From Amycolatopsis anabasis (GTDB lineage Bacteria; Actinomycetota; Actinomycetes; Mycobacteriales; Pseudonocardiaceae), in contig NZ_VTHK01000051.1 in the NCBI RefSeq assembly GCF_009765355.1, positions 1 through 60,575 on the forward strand: a stretch of DNA of 60,575 nucleotides. Direction: 5' to 3'. Position numbers and translations under genes: made by a program. The notes beneath the pieces were generated by a model. That model had not been told where the DNA came from, ran no database searches, and saw only the letters and a program-made list of their open reading frames with translations. Positions 8,941 through 17,166 of the stretch are shown in pieces (the stretch's first letter is position 1; each line of letters opens with the position of its first letter).

Positions 8941-10431
8941 GTGATACCCCGACGGGCGAGCAAGTTCACCCGCCAGCAGCGCGACATTCGCGGGCGCGCG
9001 CGTTCTGCTCGAATTATGTCCCTGGTCCTGAGCCTGTGCGCGCTGGTCACCGCGTGCACGGTCGCCGGTGTGCCCCATCCGGACACCGAGGCCGTGCAGT
9101 CGTGGGTGACCACGGCGGACGGCCGGTCCCGGATGGACGCGCAGGCGACGCTGCGCCTGACCGCGGGCGCGTCCTCGGCGGGCTCGGGTCCGGTGATCAC
9201 CCTCTCCCCCGGCACGACCTACCAGACCATGCGCGGGTTCGGCGCCTCGTTCACCGGTTCCTCGGCGTCGCTCGTGCACGCCTCGCCGCGACGCGACGAG
9301 GTGATGCGCAGGCTCTTCGACCCGCACGCCGGGATCGGCCTGAGCGCCCTGCGCCAGCCGATGGGCGCCTCGGACTTCTCGACCGACTTCTACACCTACG
9401 ACGACGTACCGGCGGGAAGCCAGGACTGGAAGCTGGCGAAGTTCAGCGTCGACCGGGACCGGGCGACGGTGATTCCGCTGCTGCGCCAGGCGGCCGCGCT
9501 GAACCCGCGGCTCAGCGTCACCGCCACGCCGTGGACGCCACCGGCTTGGATGAAGGACAACGAGAGCCTCACCGGCGGTAGCCTGACCGCCGCGAGTTTC
9601 CACACCTACGCCCAGTACTTCGTCCGTTTCCTGCGGGCCTACGCCGAGGCCGGGGTGCGCGTCGGCACGGTCACCCCGCAGAACGAACCGGAGAACCCGG
9701 CCGGGGAGTACCCGAGCGCGCGGATGAGCGCCGACGCGCAATCCGCGTTCATCGGCAACGATCTCGGCCCGGCGCTGGCCGAGGCCGGGCTGGGCGACAC
9801 CCGGATCCTCGCCTACGACCACAACTGGGACGGACTGTCCTATCCGGAATCCGTGCTGGCCGACGGAAAGGCGCGCAAGTACGTCGACGGCGTCGCGTTC
9901 CACTGCTACCAGGGCGATGTGGCGGCGCAGAGCGCCCTGCACGAGCGGCATCCGGAACTGGCGATCGAACTCACCGAGTGCAGCGGCACCGAGGGGGTGA
10001 GCGAGGAGAGCACGTTCGCGGACACGTTGTTGTGGCAGGCGGGAAGGCTGCTCGTCGACGGAACCCGGAACTGGGCGTCCTCGGTGCTCACCTGGAACAT
10101 CGCGCTCGACCCGGAGAACGGCCCGGCGCGGGGCTGGTGCCGGAACTGCACCGGCCTGCTCACCGTGGACAACAAGGCGGGCCGCGTCGACTACAACGCG
10201 AGTTATTACGTGCTCGGGCATGCGAGCAAGTTCGTCCAGCCGGGCGCGGTGCGGATCGACTCGGCGGGCGGTGACGGGCTCGGTTCGGTCGCGTTCCGCA
10301 ATCCGGACGGTGGTGTCGCGGTGATCGTGCTCAACCCCGGCGACCAGCGGACCTTCGACCTCTCGCTGAACGGCAAGCACGTCACCACCACCCAGCCCGC
10401 CCGTTCCCTGGCCACCTACCTCCTGCACTGA
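8941..10431 (+). CDS. GH30-family glycoside hydrolase, lipoprotein
   Basis: Glycoside hydrolase family 30, the family that includes glucosylceramidases and beta-1,6-glucanases. The 496-residue precursor has a hydrophobic signal followed by VTAC (Cys about 39), consistent with membrane anchoring outside the cell. The GFGASFTG strand opens the catalytic barrel. The acid/base Glu is in QNEPENP (about E249) and the nucleophile Glu in IELTECSG (about E346). The C-terminal beta domain ends at the stop. GTG 8941 is the first start; an internal ATG at 9016 just before the hydrophobic stretch would also give a complete signal and may be the true start. The substrate is unknown. Confidence 0.9.
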   Translation: MIPRRASKFTRQQRDIRGRARSARIMSLVLSLCALVTACTVAGVPHPDTEAVQSWVTTADGRSRMDAQATLRLTAGASSAGSGPVITLSPGTTYQTMRGFGASFTGSSASLVHASPRRDEVMRRLFDPHAGIGLSALRQPMGASDFSTDFYTYDDVPAGSQDWKLAKFSVDRDRATVIPLLRQAAALNPRLSVTATPWTPPAWMKDNESLTGGSLTAASFHTYAQYFVRFLRAYAEAGVRVGTVTPQNEPENPAGEYPSARMSADAQSAFIGNDLGPALAEAGLGDTRILAYDHNWDGLSYPESVLADGKARKYVDGVAFHCYQGDVAAQSALHERHPELAIELTECSGTEGVSEESTFADTLLWQAGRLLVDGTRNWASSVLTWNIALDPENGPARGWCRNCTGLLTVDNKAGRVDYNASYYVLGHASKFVQPGAVRIDSAGGDGLGSVAFRNPDGGVAVIVLNPGDQRTFDLSLNGKHVTTTQPARSLATYLLH

Positions 10432-10440
10432 CCCCGGGCG

Positions 10441-12099
10441 TCAGCCGGAGCAGTTCGGGGGCTGGCAGGCGAGTTTGCTCAGCGCGCCGTAGAAGACATC
10501 GGCGATCTTCGACGGATCCGGGGCGGTGAAGGTCTTGCCACCGGTCGGCACGGTGATGGCGTCCAGTTCGGCGCTGTCGATATCCGGCCCGATCCCGATC
10601 CCGATGATCGCGATCGGCCGGTGCGGATCCTTGAGCTTCCCGAGTTCGGCGAGCAGATCAGCCCGGTTGATCCCGTCGGGGTCCTCGTTCCGCCCGTCGG
10701 TCATGAGCACCACGATGTTGAGCCGCCCGGGTTCCCATTCCTGGCGCGCGATCCGGTAGGCCGCCAGCACGCTGTCGTAGAGCCCGGTCCGGCCGTCCGG
10801 CGTCGCCTTGATACCCCGCAGTTTCTCCGCCACCCCGGTGAGCTGCTCACCGATCGGCACCATCGGCACGATCTGCCGGTAGTCCTTGTCGCCGTCCAGC
10901 GCGGTGGAGAACGTCCAGATGCTGATCTTGGTGGTGGGCTTGAACAGGCCCAGGCCCTGCTCGGCGGCTTCCAGGGTGAGCGCCATCCTGGTCTTGCCCG
11001 ACGCGGGATCGATCGCGTTCATCGAACCGGACACGTCGAGCAGCACCCGCACCCGCGAACTCAGGTTCACCCCGGCCCACTGGTTGAGCAGTTCGTCGAG
11101 CGCGGACAGCGGCGGCATGGTTTCCGGCGGTTGGTCCAGGCCGGAAACGTGCTTGTCCTGCGAACGATCCCGCAACGTCCGGCCTTCCGGCGTGCGGAAC
11201 CCGGCGTCGGCGAGCGCCGCCCGCCCGGGCGGATCGAGCAGGGCGCGCAGCAGCCGCTCGGCCCCGGCGCGCTCGGCGGCGCCCGCGTTGGACAACACGG
11301 CCAGCGGATAGTCCAGGGCGGGGATCGGCATCTCCGAATAGGCGGCGACCAGACCGTTCTCCCGCTGCTTCACGTTGTGCCGCAACAGGGAATTCTCCGA
11401 GGCCGGGAACGCGCTGAGCGGGTCCCGCTGGGTGCCGCCGCCGGGCAACCGGGCGAACAGCTCGGCCGAGCCGGCCGTGGTGTTCGGGGACAGCCTGCGC
11501 AGTGCGGCGGCATAGGCGGCCGCGGGATCCGGTGCGCCCCGGCTCGCCGCGCGGACGCCGAGCAGCGCGGCCACGCCGACCGGATCCCGTGCCGGATCGG
11601 GGATTCCGACGCCGATTCCGGGAGCGGCGAGGACGTCGGACCAGGTGGGCGCCTTGTCCGGCCAGCGCAGTTCCCGCGCCGCCTGTTCGGTGAGCGCGAG
11701 CACCACCGGGGAACTGGCCACCGACGTGCCCAGTTCGGGCACCTCGCCCGCGCCGCTCCCCTTGGCCCGTTGCAGGCGGACCGTGGATTCCGGGATCCAG
11801 ACGTGCGGCCGTTCGCTGCCGTCGGAGATGGCCAGCGATTCGGCCACCGCGGCCGAATCGCGCGCCTGCACGTCGAACCGCTGGCAGCCGTCGCCGGGCA
11901 GGGAACGCGAGAGCTGGGTGACCGTCGGGGCGATGTCCGGGGCGGCGGTCACCCGCACCACGGTCGGATTGGCGCAGTCGGAACCCCACACCGTGCGCAC
12001 CACGAACCAGCCGCCGAGGCCGAGTAGCACCACGACGGCCGCGGCGAGCGCGGACGCGCGCAGGCGAGGGCGCGGCTGGGTGCTGGAATGTCGCCCCAT
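10441..12099 (-). CDS. Membrane-anchored VWA protein with solute-binding-like domain
   Basis: 552-residue exported protein. One N-terminal membrane helix (about 15-35) is followed by a region resembling periplasmic extracellular solute-binding proteins (about 48-315), then a von Willebrand factor A domain. The VWA metal-ion site is visible as DVSGSM (355-360), with a later conserved MTDGRNEDPDG loop. VWA domains bind a divalent cation and a protein partner. Actinobacteria carry many such substrate-binding/VWA proteins of unknown role. It is convergent with the GH30 gene (9-base gap) and has no operon partner. The architecture is clear; the function is not. Confidence 0.85.
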   Translation of the reverse strand: MGRHSSTQPRPRLRASALAAAVVVLLGLGGWFVVRTVWGSDCANPTVVRVTAAPDIAPTVTQLSRSLPGDGCQRFDVQARDSAAVAESLAISDGSERPHVWIPESTVRLQRAKGSGAGEVPELGTSVASSPVVLALTEQAARELRWPDKAPTWSDVLAAPGIGVGIPDPARDPVGVAALLGVRAASRGAPDPAAAYAAALRRLSPNTTAGSAELFARLPGGGTQRDPLSAFPASENSLLRHNVKQRENGLVAAYSEMPIPALDYPLAVLSNAGAAERAGAERLLRALLDPPGRAALADAGFRTPEGRTLRDRSQDKHVSGLDQPPETMPPLSALDELLNQWAGVNLSSRVRVLLDVSGSMNAIDPASGKTRMALTLEAAEQGLGLFKPTTKISIWTFSTALDGDKDYRQIVPMVPIGEQLTGVAEKLRGIKATPDGRTGLYDSVLAAYRIARQEWEPGRLNIVVLMTDGRNEDPDGINRADLLAELGKLKDPHRPIAIIGIGIGPDIDSAELDAITVPTGGKTFTAPDPSKIADVFYGALSKLACQPPNCSG

Positions 12100-12354
12100 C
12101 GGCGCAGCCTTCCTGCCGATCGGTGCGACCCTCCCCGGCTGGGCCGCCGTCCGTCCGGATACAGGCTAGAAGAAATTCGCGCCGGTTCCTGGTGCGATCG
12201 GCGTAGCCCGCGCTACGACGGGAAGCGCAACGGCCTCGGGATCGCTACTCCCTCCCGAGGAGGAGCCGAACCCTTCCCCGGTACGACGACAACCCGGCGG
12301 CCGGCACGAAATCCTTGACCGGCAACGACATCCAGCGACCACCCGGGGGACCCG
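12100..12354 (+). other. Structured leader region upstream of a 50-codon ORF
   Basis: Gap between the VWA gene start and a small ORF. It holds a perfect 6-bp hairpin CGTAGC/GCTACG with a 4-base loop (12202-12217). A second stem CCTCGGG/CCCGAGG brackets a 13-base loop (about 12233-12259). Further GCCGG/CCGGC pairs follow before the ATG. The folding potential is high even for this GC content. I cannot match it to a known riboswitch class. Confidence 0.3.
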
Positions 12355-12507
12355 ATGACTCAGCCGCCCGATCCCGCCCGCCTGCCCGGAGCCATAACGC
12401 CCTCGCACCCCACCCGGGCCGAACAACGCCGAGCCCGCCACGCCCTGCTCCGCCAAGCCCTGCTGGTCGCCCTGGCCTGCCTACTCGCCGCGGGAACCAC
12501 CCGCTAA
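12355..12507 (+). CDS. Small hypothetical protein with one hydrophobic helix
   Basis: 50-residue ORF. A Pro-rich N-terminus is followed by a basic stretch (EQRRARHALLRQ) and a short hydrophobic helix (LLVALACLLAAG). The ATG has a GGGGGA site 5 bases upstream. It could be a small membrane protein. It may also be fortuitous, because the region is GC-rich and the leader contains RNA-like structure. I recognise no family. Confidence 0.4.
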   Translation: MTQPPDPARLPGAITPSHPTRAEQRRARHALLRQALLVALACLLAAGTTR

Positions 12508-12544
12508 GCCCTGCCCAAGCCACATTGACATTGATCCCGCCGCC

Positions 12545-12738
12545 GCGAGTTGCACACCCAAGCACGCGAGTTACACACTCAGGTACGCGAGTCACACACT
12601 CGGGGGCCCGCAGGGCGCATTCGGGCTGCCGGGACCCGGTATCCGGCGGGTTCCCGATCGCGGCGGGCACCGGGAAGCCGACCGGTGTCGCGGGGCGGTC
12701 CCGAGTGTGTATTTCGCTTACCTGAGTGTGGAGTTCAG
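12545..12738. repeat. 21-bp tandem repeats with inverted copies, 3' of rnj
   Basis: Units of the form GCGAGTTACACACTCAGGTAC occur at 12545-12565 and 12566-12586, with a partial third at 12587-12601. The same sequence runs in the opposite orientation at about 12703-12738, its end covering the rnj stop codon. The two sets can pair into a long imperfect hairpin with a loop of about 100 bases. The location between convergent gene ends fits a bidirectional terminator or mRNA-end protector; that role is inferred. Confidence 0.6.
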
Positions 12739-14432
12739 ACCGGGATGACGGTGGGCACGATCATCGGGCGGCGGCGGTAGGTGTCGGCCACCCACCGGCC
12801 CACCACGCGCCGCACCGACTGGGCGATCCGGTGCGTGTCGGTGATGCCCTCCGATTCGGTGCGGGAGAGTTCCATCTCCACCAGCGGCACCACGGCGTCC
12901 AGGGCCTTCGGGTCGTCGGAGAAACCGCGGCCGGAGATCGTCGGCGGCGAAACGGCCCGCCCGGTGCTGGAATCCACCGCGACGTTGATCGCGATGAACC
13001 CGCCCTCGCCGAGGATCAGCCGATCCGACAGCGTCGACTCGCCGACATCGCCGACCGAGAGCCCGTCCACGTAGACGTGGCCCACCTCGACCCGGCCGGT
13101 GATCCGCGCCTGGCCGTCGACCAGGTCCACCACCACGCCGTCCTCGGCGATCACCACGTTGTCCTCGCTGACCCCGGTCCGCACCGCGAGGGCGCCGTTG
13201 GCCCGCAGGTGCCGCCACTCGCCGTGCACCGGCATCACGTTGCTCGGCCGGATCGCGTTGTACAGGAACAGCAACTCGCCCGCCGACGCGTGCCCGGACA
13301 CGTGCACCTTCGCGTTGCCCTGGTGCACGACCTGCGCGCCGAGCCGCACCAGCCCGTTGACCACCCCGAACACCGCGGTCTCGTTGCCGGGGATGAGAGA
13401 ACTGGCCAGCACCACGGTGTCCCCGGCGCGGATCGAGATCTGCCGGTGCTCGCCGCGCGCCATCCGGGACAGCGCGGACAGCGGCTCGCCCTGCGAACCG
13501 GTGGACACGAACAGCACCTGCGTCTCCGGCAGGTTCACCGCCTGGTCCAGGTCGATCAGCAGGCCCTCCGGGATGCTGAGCAGGCCCAGCTCGGCGGCGA
13601 TGCCCATGTTGCGGACCATGGACCGCCCGACGAACGCCACCCGGCGGCCGTGTTTCACCGCGGCGTCGAGCACCTGCTGCACGCGGTGCACATGGCTGGC
13701 GAAGCAGGCCACGATGACCCGCTGCCGCACCCGCGAGATCACGTCGTCGAGCACCGGCCCGATGTCCCGTTCGGGCGTGACGAACCCGGGCACCTCGGCG
13801 TTGGTGGAGTCGACGCACAGCAGGTCGACACCCTCGTCGCCGAGCCGGGAGAACCCGGCCAGATCGGTCAGCCGCCCGTCCAGCGGCAGCTGGTCGAGTT
13901 TGATGTCACCGGTGTGCAGCACCACCCCGGCCGGGGTGCGCAGCGCCACCGCGAGCGCGTCCGGGATGGAGTGGTTGACCGCGAAGAACTCGAGCTCGAA
14001 CGGCCCGACGATCCGCCGCTCCCCTTCGCGCACCTCGATCAGCTTCGGCCGCTGCCGGTGTTCCTTGGCCTTCGCCGCGAGCAGCGCCAGGGTGAACCGC
14101 GAACCGTAGACCGGCAGATCGGGCCGCATCCGCAGCAGGAACGGCACCGCGCCGATGTGGTCCTCGTGCCCGTGCGTGAGCACCAGCGCGTCGATGTCGT
14201 CGAGCCGGTCCTCGATCGCCCGGAAGTCGGGCAGGATCAGATCGACGCCGGGCTGGTCGTCCTCCGGGAAGAGCACCCCGCAGTCGACGATCAGCAGCCG
14301 GCCGTCGAATTCGAACACGGTCATGTTGCGGCCGACCTCGCCGATGCCCCCGAGCGCGACCACGCGGAGACCGCCGTCGGGTAGTGCGGGCGGGGGGTTG
14401 GTCGGTCCGGGTCCTGTCGAGAGCGAGCTCAC
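12735..14432 (-). CDS. rnj: Ribonuclease J
   Basis: Metallo-beta-lactamase/beta-CASP ribonuclease of 565 residues, about the usual length. RNase J has endonuclease and 5'-3' exonuclease activity in mRNA decay and rRNA maturation. The zinc motif HGHEDH is at residues 87-92, and the later CVDSTNAE and HVSGHASAGE motifs of the beta-CASP domain are present, with the usual C-terminal domain. Its GTG start overlaps the dapA TGA (GTGA, 14429-14432), giving translational coupling. dapA-rnj is the order found in mycobacteria. The 3' end lies inside the inverted copy of the 21-bp repeat. Confidence 0.95.
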   Translation of the reverse strand: MSSLSTGPGPTNPPPALPDGGLRVVALGGIGEVGRNMTVFEFDGRLLIVDCGVLFPEDDQPGVDLILPDFRAIEDRLDDIDALVLTHGHEDHIGAVPFLLRMRPDLPVYGSRFTLALLAAKAKEHRQRPKLIEVREGERRIVGPFELEFFAVNHSIPDALAVALRTPAGVVLHTGDIKLDQLPLDGRLTDLAGFSRLGDEGVDLLCVDSTNAEVPGFVTPERDIGPVLDDVISRVRQRVIVACFASHVHRVQQVLDAAVKHGRRVAFVGRSMVRNMGIAAELGLLSIPEGLLIDLDQAVNLPETQVLFVSTGSQGEPLSALSRMARGEHRQISIRAGDTVVLASSLIPGNETAVFGVVNGLVRLGAQVVHQGNAKVHVSGHASAGELLFLYNAIRPSNVMPVHGEWRHLRANGALAVRTGVSEDNVVIAEDGVVVDLVDGQARITGRVEVGHVYVDGLSVGDVGESTLSDRLILGEGGFIAINVAVDSSTGRAVSPPTISGRGFSDDPKALDAVVPLVEMELSRTESEGITDTHRIAQSVRRVVGRWVADTYRRRPMIVPTVIPV

Positions 14433-15442
14433 CTATGAATGGTCCCTACGCTGGTATGGGTTGTCGGCGCGACATACGCGGCCGCGGAGTCGGTGTGGGC
14501 GACCCGGGAGCCGTGCCAGTCGCTGGTCGGGGAATCGTCGAGGGGCACGCCCGCCTGGGTCAGATCGGCGGCGATGGCCTGGATCTGGTCTTCGGTCGCG
14601 GGCACGATCGGTAGCCGCGGCTCGCCGACGTCGTGGCCGCGCATGCGCAGCGCGGTCTTGCCGAACACCACGCCGCCGACCCGGGAGAACGCCCGGTACA
14701 CCGGCAGCATGCCGCGGTGGTTGGTGCGCGCGGTGGAGGTGTCGCCGTCCTCGTAGGCCTCGATCATCGCGCGGATGCGGCCCGCCACGACGTGCCCGAC
14801 GACGCTGACCACGCCGGCCGCGCCGACCGAGAGCCACGGCAGGTTCAGGCCGTCGTCGCCGGAGTAGTAGGCGAGGTGGGTGTTGGCGATGACCTCGCTG
14901 CCCGCGAGCAGATCGCCCTTGGCGTCCTTGACCGCGAGGATCCGCGGGTGCTCGGCGAGGCGGCGCAGGGTGTCGACCTCGATCGGCACGATCGAGCGCG
15001 GCGGGATGTCGTAGAGCATGACCGGCAGCTCGGTCGCGTCGGCGACCGCGGTGAAGTGCGCGTAGAGCCCGGCCTGGGTGGGCCGGGAGTAGTACGGCGT
15101 CACCACGAGCACGCCGTGCGCACCGGCCTTCTCGGCCTGGCGGACGAGTTCGATGCTGTGCGCGGTGTCGTTGGTGCCGGCCCCGGCCACGATGGTCGCC
15201 CGGTCGCCGACGGCTTCGAGAACTGCCCGGATCAGATCGGCCTTCTCGGCGTCGCTCGTGGTCGGGCTCTCCCCGGTGGTGCCGTTGAGCACGAGGCCGT
15301 CGTTGCCCAGCTCCACCAGGTGCACCGCGAGCTCCTGGGCCCGCTTCAAGTCGAGCGCGCCGTCCGCGTCGAAGGGGGTGACCATGGCCGTGAGCACGCG
15401 CCCGAACGGTCTCCCGGGCGCTGCGGTAGGAGGAGTCGACAT
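14429..15442 (-). CDS. dapA: 4-hydroxy-tetrahydrodipicolinate synthase
   Basis: DapA condenses pyruvate with aspartate semialdehyde in the diaminopimelate/lysine pathway. Visible motifs are GTTGESPT, the active-site Tyr segment YDIPPRS (144-150) and the Schiff-base Lys in AVKDAKGD (about K172). The protein is 337 residues, longer than the usual 290-305. About 12 extra residues precede the barrel, and about 35 low-complexity residues follow the normal end (after QAGVPL). The ATG has an AGGAG site. Its stop overlaps the rnj start. Confidence 0.94.
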   Translation of the reverse strand: MSTPPTAAPGRPFGRVLTAMVTPFDADGALDLKRAQELAVHLVELGNDGLVLNGTTGESPTTSDAEKADLIRAVLEAVGDRATIVAGAGTNDTAHSIELVRQAEKAGAHGVLVVTPYYSRPTQAGLYAHFTAVADATELPVMLYDIPPRSIVPIEVDTLRRLAEHPRILAVKDAKGDLLAGSEVIANTHLAYYSGDDGLNLPWLSVGAAGVVSVVGHVVAGRIRAMIEAYEDGDTSTARTNHRGMLPVYRAFSRVGGVVFGKTALRMRGHDVGEPRLPIVPATEDQIQAIAADLTQAGVPLDDSPTSDWHGSRVAHTDSAAAYVAPTTHTSVGTIHR

Positions 15443-15555
15443 GCTCCTGACGGTACCTCTTCCTCGTGGTCAGCTCGGCTTCGAGCTGGCTGAACGCCAT
15501 GATCATCGCATGCGGCGGCCACACGGCGGAGGATCCCCCGTGCGCCTATCATGCG

Positions 15556-15572
15556 GCCGGAACTTCTCCGGC
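15556..15572 (-). terminator. Short hairpin just after the kinase stop codon
   Basis: GCCGGA and TCCGGC form a 6-bp stem with a 5-base loop directly downstream of the kinase stop (15574-15576). No U-tract follows. It is probably a weak terminator or a 3'-end structure between the kinase gene and the dapA promoter. Confidence 0.4.
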
Positions 15573-15573
15573 G

Positions 15574-17091
15574 CTACTTGATCTCGTGCTTCACCGATCC
15601 CTGGCTCGCGGCGCCGCCGGTCCGCTCGACGAAGCAGTGCACGGTGCGCTCCAGGCTGTCGCTGGAGGAGGCCGGGGCCTTCTTCCACTCGTTCTCGGTG
15701 GGCACCAGCGCGCGGTATCGCAGGTTCGGCCGCTCGCCCGGGGTGATCCGGTTGGTGTTGAAGCTGCTCGCGCACCTCGCCTCGCCGAACCGCTTGAGCA
15801 CGTCCAGCCCCGGGTAGGCGGCCAACGGCTTGTCGCTGGAGCTGGAGCTTTCCAGCTTGACCGGTTCGGCCTGGTCGAACAGCTCCGCGTAGTGCAGTTC
15901 CTTGCAGTCGACCCAGTTGTCCTTGGTCGGCACGGCTTGCGCCTCGAGCTTCACGTTGACGCAGCCGTCGCTGGACGAGCTGGAGGACCAGTTGAACGCG
16001 CGGATGTCACCGCCGTCGCCGTAGGTCAGGGTCGGCAGCATCGCGGAGTCGGCCTCGGGCGAGAAGATCCACTTGCCGACGAACAGGCCCGCCACGAGCA
16101 GGGCCACCGCGACCACCGCGGCCCCGATCGCCAGCGCGGTGCGCTTTCCCCTGTTCGCCCGCGTGGCGGGCGGGGCGTAGTGCACCGGCGCCTGGCCGGT
16201 GTACAGCGCGGTCTGGCCGCCGGGCGGGGTGGCCTGGCCGGTGCCCGAACTCGCCATCGACAGCAACCCGCGCGCCTGGGTCGCGGTGATCCTGGCCTCC
16301 GGGCTGGAGATCAGCAGTCCCATGATCGCCGACGCGAGCGGGCCCTGGCCGCGGGTCAGGTACGGGACCTCGTTCATGATCGCGTGCAGGGTCGCCGCGG
16401 TGGTCGGCCGCTCGAACGCGACCAGGCCCTCGACCGCGAAGAACAGCGTCGCGCCGAGCGACCAGAGGTCCGATTCGGGCATCGCCTCGCGGCCCTCGAC
16501 GCGTTCGGGGGCCATGAACGCGGGCGAGCCGACGATCATCCCGCTGGTGGTCAGCCGCGGATCGTCCACCGCCTGCGCGATGCCGAAATCGGTGAGCTTC
16601 ACGCGGCCGTTCGGGGCGACCATGATGTTGCCGGGCTTGACGTCCCGGTGCACGATGCCCGCGGCGTGCGCGGCCTGCAGCGCGGACAGCACCTGCTCGC
16701 CGATCGCCGCGACCCGCGCGGGCGGCAACGGTCCGTGCTGCCGCACCAGATCGGACAGCGTGGGCGCCTCGACGAGCTCCATCACGATGTAGGTGGTGTC
16801 GCCCTCGTGGATCACGTCGTACACGGTCACCACGGCCGGATCGTTGAGCTTCCCGCCGGTGCGCACCTCGCGCAGCACGCGCTCCTGGAACACGCCCACG
16901 TCCTCGGCACCGCCGGGCAGGTGCAGGCTCTTGATCGCGACGTGCCGCCCGATCACCCGGTCCTCGGCGCGCCACACCACGCCCATGCCGCCGCGGCCGA
17001 TCTCGCCCAGCAGCGCGTAGCGTCCGGCGATCACCTGGGGCGCGTTCGCGGGCTGCGTTCGCTGCGTCTGCTGGGTCTGTTCCTCGGTCAC
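15574..17091 (-). CDS. Receptor-type Ser/Thr protein kinase (PASTA-less)
   Basis: Hanks-type kinase of 505 residues. The kinase domain (about 24-280) has the glycine loop GEIGRGGMGVVW, Lys54, the catalytic HRD (148-150) and DFG (168-170), and SPAFMAPE in the activation segment. A Pro/Gly linker leads to one membrane helix (about 318-338) and a sensor domain of about 165 residues. The sensor has four cysteines (about 377, 396, 440, 486) and three serine runs (369-374, 415-419, 475-477), each followed by Asp. There are no PASTA repeats. It probably senses something outside the cell; ligand and targets are unknown. The GTG start has a GGAAGG site. Confidence 0.93.
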   Translation of the reverse strand: MTEEQTQQTQRTQPANAPQVIAGRYALLGEIGRGGMGVVWRAEDRVIGRHVAIKSLHLPGGAEDVGVFQERVLREVRTGGKLNDPAVVTVYDVIHEGDTTYIVMELVEAPTLSDLVRQHGPLPPARVAAIGEQVLSALQAAHAAGIVHRDVKPGNIMVAPNGRVKLTDFGIAQAVDDPRLTTSGMIVGSPAFMAPERVEGREAMPESDLWSLGATLFFAVEGLVAFERPTTAATLHAIMNEVPYLTRGQGPLASAIMGLLISSPEARITATQARGLLSMASSGTGQATPPGGQTALYTGQAPVHYAPPATRANRGKRTALAIGAAVVAVALLVAGLFVGKWIFSPEADSAMLPTLTYGDGGDIRAFNWSSSSSSDGCVNVKLEAQAVPTKDNWVDCKELHYAELFDQAEPVKLESSSSSDKPLAAYPGLDVLKRFGEARCASSFNTNRITPGERPNLRYRALVPTENEWKKAPASSSDSLERTVHCFVERTGGAASQGSVKHEIK

Positions 17092-17166
17092 GATCGGCTT
17101 GCCTTCCCTCCAGATTTGGCCAGGATGGTAGTCCGACCTTTCCGGAGGGGCCGCGGTTCCCGGAGA

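Noticed and set aside
12343..12354. c-di-AMP (ydaO) riboswitch upstream of the small ORF, from a GGGGGACCC element
   Set aside because: The later conserved parts of that riboswitch (GGGGTGAATCC-type) are not found nearby, so the match is too short.
12545..12601. CRISPR array from the 21-bp repeats
   Set aside because: Units are contiguous with no spacers and there are no cas genes.
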